This document shows, in pieces, positions 59,764 through 64,000 of a stretch of 64,000 bases of DNA. Source of the DNA: Novosphingobium sp. HII-3 (lineage in GTDB: Bacteria; Pseudomonadota; Alphaproteobacteria; Sphingomonadales; Sphingomonadaceae); assembly GCF_002916655.1 (NCBI RefSeq), contig NZ_PPSM01000066.1, positions 1-64,000 on the forward strand, written 5' to 3'. The translations under genes and the position numbers were made by a program. The notes beneath the pieces are model-generated. The model was given only the letters and a program-made list of their open reading frames with translations, did not search any database and was not told the origin of the DNA. The stretch's first letter is position 1, and the number at the start of each line of letters is the position of its first letter.

Positions 59764-60078
59764 TCAGGAGCAGTAGAAACGCTTGATCGTTTCGCTCTCG
59801 TCGACCTCGATATTCAGGCGATCACTCCGGAAATCCATGGTGACGGCCATCCCAGGCTTTATGACGCGCAAAGGAGCGTTGCTGCGCGATGCCTGAACGG
59901 TGGCGATTAACTCGGGCGTGGCCTTGCTTCCCACATAGTTGGCAAAACGGCCGGCGCCGCAGTCCGCCTCAGACCCGGCTGCTGGCGGCAGAGTTGCGGG
60001 CGGGCTATCCGCCTGCGTCGAGCATGCCGCAAGCGAGGCGACAAGAAAAACCGAGGGGCCGATCGACTTCACAACCAT
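59764..60078 (-). CDS. Peptidase inhibitor I78-family lipoprotein
   Basis: 104 aa. Lipobox LAAC (Cys at residue 19). The mature part matches the I78 pattern: CGAGRFANYVGSKATPEL, LRVIKPGMAVTMDFRSDRLN and a C-terminal Cys (IKRFYCS) forming a disulfide with the first. Expected to be membrane-anchored, inhibiting serine peptidases. Confidence 0.8.
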   Translation of the reverse strand: MVVKSIGPSVFLVASLAACSTQADSPPATLPPAAGSEADCGAGRFANYVGSKATPELIATVQASRSNAPLRVIKPGMAVTMDFRSDRLNIEVDESETIKRFYCS

Positions 60079-60200
60079 CTGTAATCTCCTTCCCTGACGC
60101 TAACGCTTGAAAGCTGAACAGGACCTAACGCTCTGCCTGAATTTGCCATCGCCCCCTCGGAGCGATCCCGGCCGATGGAAACCTTCGCCAATGTACACAC

Positions 60201-60235
60201 AAAAAAGGCGCCGCCGACAGATGCCGGCGACGCCT
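60201..60235 (-). terminator. Intrinsic terminator of the atp operon
   Basis: An 11-bp stem AGGCGCCGCCG/CGGCGACGCCT (one mismatch) with an 8-nt loop, followed on the minus strand by six U. It lies 23 bp past the atpC stop. Confidence 0.88.
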
Positions 60236-60257
60236 CTTGTTTCTTTGCGTCTTACGA

Positions 60258-60515
60258 TCAGCCTTCGACGTGCTCGGCAAGCACGGTGAGGCCCGCATCG
60301 CCGACTTCCGCGAAGCCGCCGGTGATGCGGATTTCCTCAGGCGCGCCGTTCTCGGTCTTGTAGACCTTCAGCGCACCGTCGGCGATCGTCGACATGAAGG
60401 GCGCGTGGCCCGCCAGTACGCCGAACTCGCCTTCCGTGCCGGGGACGACCACCATGTGGACGTCCTCGGAGCGGACCAGCTTTGCAGGCGTGACGAGTTC
60501 GAAGTGCAGGGCCAT
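60258..60515 (-). CDS. atpC: ATP synthase epsilon subunit (short form)
   Basis: 85 aa. It has the N-terminal beta sandwich ([39 protein letters not shown]) and no C-terminal helical hairpin found in the 139-aa E. coli protein. Without those helices it cannot inhibit ATP hydrolysis in the E. coli manner; alphaproteobacteria often rely on the zeta inhibitor. It begins 4 nt after the atpD stop. Confidence 0.95.
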   Translation of the reverse strand: MALHFELVTPAKLVRSEDVHMVVVPGTEGEFGVLAGHAPFMSTIADGALKVYKTENGAPEEIRITGGFAEVGDAGLTVLAEHVEG

Positions 60516-60519
60516 CTAA

Positions 60520-62876
<2,357 letters not shown>

Positions 62877-62877
62877 G

Positions 62878-63171
62878 TCAGTCCTTCAGTTCCGTCACTT
62901 CCACCAGCGTCGGAGCGCCCCGCAGCCAGCCTTCGTACTTGGCGAAGACGTCCTTGGTGTATTCCTGCGCATGGTGGAAATCGAACGCTGCGCGGTCGGC
63001 CCAGCGCTCGAAGATATAGAGGTTCGACGATCCATCAGCCGCCCGATAGGGCTCAAAGTGTTCGCAGCCATCCTCGGCGCGGGTCCGGGGCACGATGCCC
63101 GCCACCGCTTCCCGAGCATCTTCAAGATGCTCGGGCTTCACCGGGATGGTCGCGAAGACCGTATAGCTCAT
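62878..63171 (-). CDS. ABM-fold quinol monooxygenase-like protein inside the atp operon
   Basis: 97 aa. Ferredoxin-like ABM fold: [20 protein letters not shown] then [12 protein letters not shown] and [20 protein letters not shown], as in YgiN-type quinol monooxygenases. It overlaps the atpA stop by 1 nt (TGATG) and is followed by atpG after 1 nt, so it is cotranscribed and coupled with ATP synthase. Such an insertion between atpA and atpG is not part of the canonical operon. Confidence 0.85.
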   Translation of the reverse strand: MSYTVFATIPVKPEHLEDAREAVAGIVPRTRAEDGCEHFEPYRAADGSSNLYIFERWADRAAFDFHHAQEYTKDVFAKYEGWLRGAPTLVEVTELKD

Positions 63172-64000
63172 CAGGCGAACTGCTTGGCGAAAGCGTCGAG
63201 TGCGGCCTTGGTCTTGCTCTTCGCTTCGTCGCCGAAGTCCTTGGTCGAGCGGATCAGGTCCAGCACGTCCTGGTATTCGGAGTGCATGAAGCTGAGCATC
63301 TCGGCCTCGTACTCGGTCACCTTCGAGACCGGCAGACCGTCAAGATAGCCGTTGGTGCCGGCGAAGATGGACACGGTCTGCTCTTCGAACGAAAGCGGCG
63401 AGAACTGCTTCTGCTTCAGCAGTTCGGTGAGACGCGCGCCGCGGTTGAGCAGCTTCTGGGTCGAAGCGTCGAGGTCCGAACCGAACTGCGCGAAAGCTGC
63501 CATTTCGCGGTACTGCGCGAGCTCCAGCTTGATCGAGCCGGCAACCTTCTTCATCGCCTTGGTCTGGGCCGAACCGCCGACGCGCGACACCGACAGACCG
63601 ACGTTGATGGCCGGACGAATACCCTGGTAGAACAGGCCGGTTTCAAGGAAGATCTGGCCGTCCGTGATCGAGATCACGTTGGTCGGAATGTAGGCCGAAA
63701 CGTCGCCGGCCTGAGTCTCGATGACGGGGAGGGCGGTCAGCGAGCCGGCGCCGTTCTCATCGTTCATCTTCGCAGCGCGCTCGAGCAGGCGGCTGTGGAG
63801 GTAGAAAACGTCGCCGGGGTAGGCTTCGCGGCCCGGCGGGCGACGCAGCAGCAGCGACATCTGGCGATAAGCCACGGCCTGCTTCGAAAGGTCGTCGTAC
63901 ACGATGACGGCGTGCATGCCGTTGTCGCGGAAGAATTCACCCATCGCGGCGCCGGTGTAGGGCGCGAGGTACTGCAGCGGAGCGGGCTCCGAAGCGGTGG
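63171..64000 (-). CDS. atpA: ATP synthase F1 alpha subunit (partial, 5' end outside window)
   Basis: About 276 C-terminal codons are visible; the start lies beyond 64000. [41 protein letters not shown] and the arginine-finger segment [17 protein letters not shown] identify F1 alpha. No frame break in the visible part. Confidence 0.98.
   Translation of the reverse strand, partial: TASEPAPLQYLAPYTGAAMGEFFRDNGMHAVIVYDDLSKQAVAYRQMSLLLRRPPGREAYPGDVFYLHSRLLERAAKMNDENGAGSLTALPVIETQAGDVSAYIPTNVISITDGQIFLETGLFYQGIRPAINVGLSVSRVGGSAQTKAMKKVAGSIKLELAQYREMAAFAQFGSDLDASTQKLLNRGARLTELLKQKQFSPLSFEEQTVSIFAGTNGYLDGLPVSKVTEYEAEMLSFMHSEYQDVLDLIRSTKDFGDEAKSKTKAALDAFAKQFA

Overview
The window is GC-rich DNA of the kind found in Alphaproteobacteria, most likely a sphingomonad (Novosphingobium, Sphingobium or Sphingomonas). 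Grounds: the housekeeping block on the right (recJ, leuA, atpA-atpG-atpD-atpC with a very short epsilon subunit), abundant overlapping GTG/ATG starts, and an F-type transfer operon organised as in sphingomonad mobile elements. The genus is inferred; no rRNA gene is present.

Left region (1-21.1 kb): accessory metabolism and stress genes. They include a twin-arginine L,D-transpeptidase, a UspA protein, a two-HKD phospholipase D, a VTT/DedA-like membrane protein, a DUF2147 protein and an HdeD-like protein. A tightly overlapping minus-strand operon encodes PHA synthase, a MaoC-Pta fusion, acetate kinase and an outer-membrane phospholipase A. A lone LptB-like ATPase, a frameshifted TetR gene with a palindromic operator candidate, and a four-gene efflux operon (NodT-type OMP, HlyD, RbbA-like ABC fusion, ABC-2 permease) follow. 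A pair of IS21-like terminal repeats sits at the very left edge.

Middle region (21.2-25.6 kb): a LuxR-type solo regulator with a hairpin upstream, an AbiEi/AbiEii toxin-antitoxin pair, a protein carrying only a sigma region 4-like helix-turn-helix, and a small membrane protein.

Conjugation region (25.6-51.9 kb): one minus-strand operon of about 22 kb, nearly every gene overlapping the next: lipoprotein-like gene, dsbC-like, traA, traL, traE, traK, traB, traV, traC, four small membrane proteins, traW, traU, a small ORF, traN in two pieces, trbC, S26 peptidase, traF, a thioredoxin-like gene, traH and traG. Divergent to it are an XRE regulator, a relaxase-domain protein that seems to lack its catalytic residues, a broken MFS gene, an AlpA-like gene and a tyrosine integrase whose 3' end faces the 3' end of a tRNA-Glu. 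This is the right end of an integrative conjugative element or genomic island. No coupling protein (TraD) and no intact relaxase are present, and the left attachment site was not found in the window, so the accessory genes on the left may be cargo.

Right region (51.9-64 kb): chromosomal core. Three near-identical tandem tRNA-Glu genes (UUC, CUC, UUC), recJ, a flavodoxin-like protein, an unknown protein, a nitronate monooxygenase-like protein, a MaoC-fold hydratase, leuA with a leucine-rich leader peptide, an I78-type inhibitor lipoprotein, and the 3' part of the atp operon, in which an antibiotic-biosynthesis-monooxygenase-fold gene is inserted between atpA and atpG.

The most interesting points are the catalytically dead-looking relaxase, a 12-bp motif repeated upstream of both the transfer and the integrase modules, two adjacent transfer genes sharing an almost identical N-terminus, the PHA/acyl-phosphate/phospholipase operon, and the leu attenuator-like leader.
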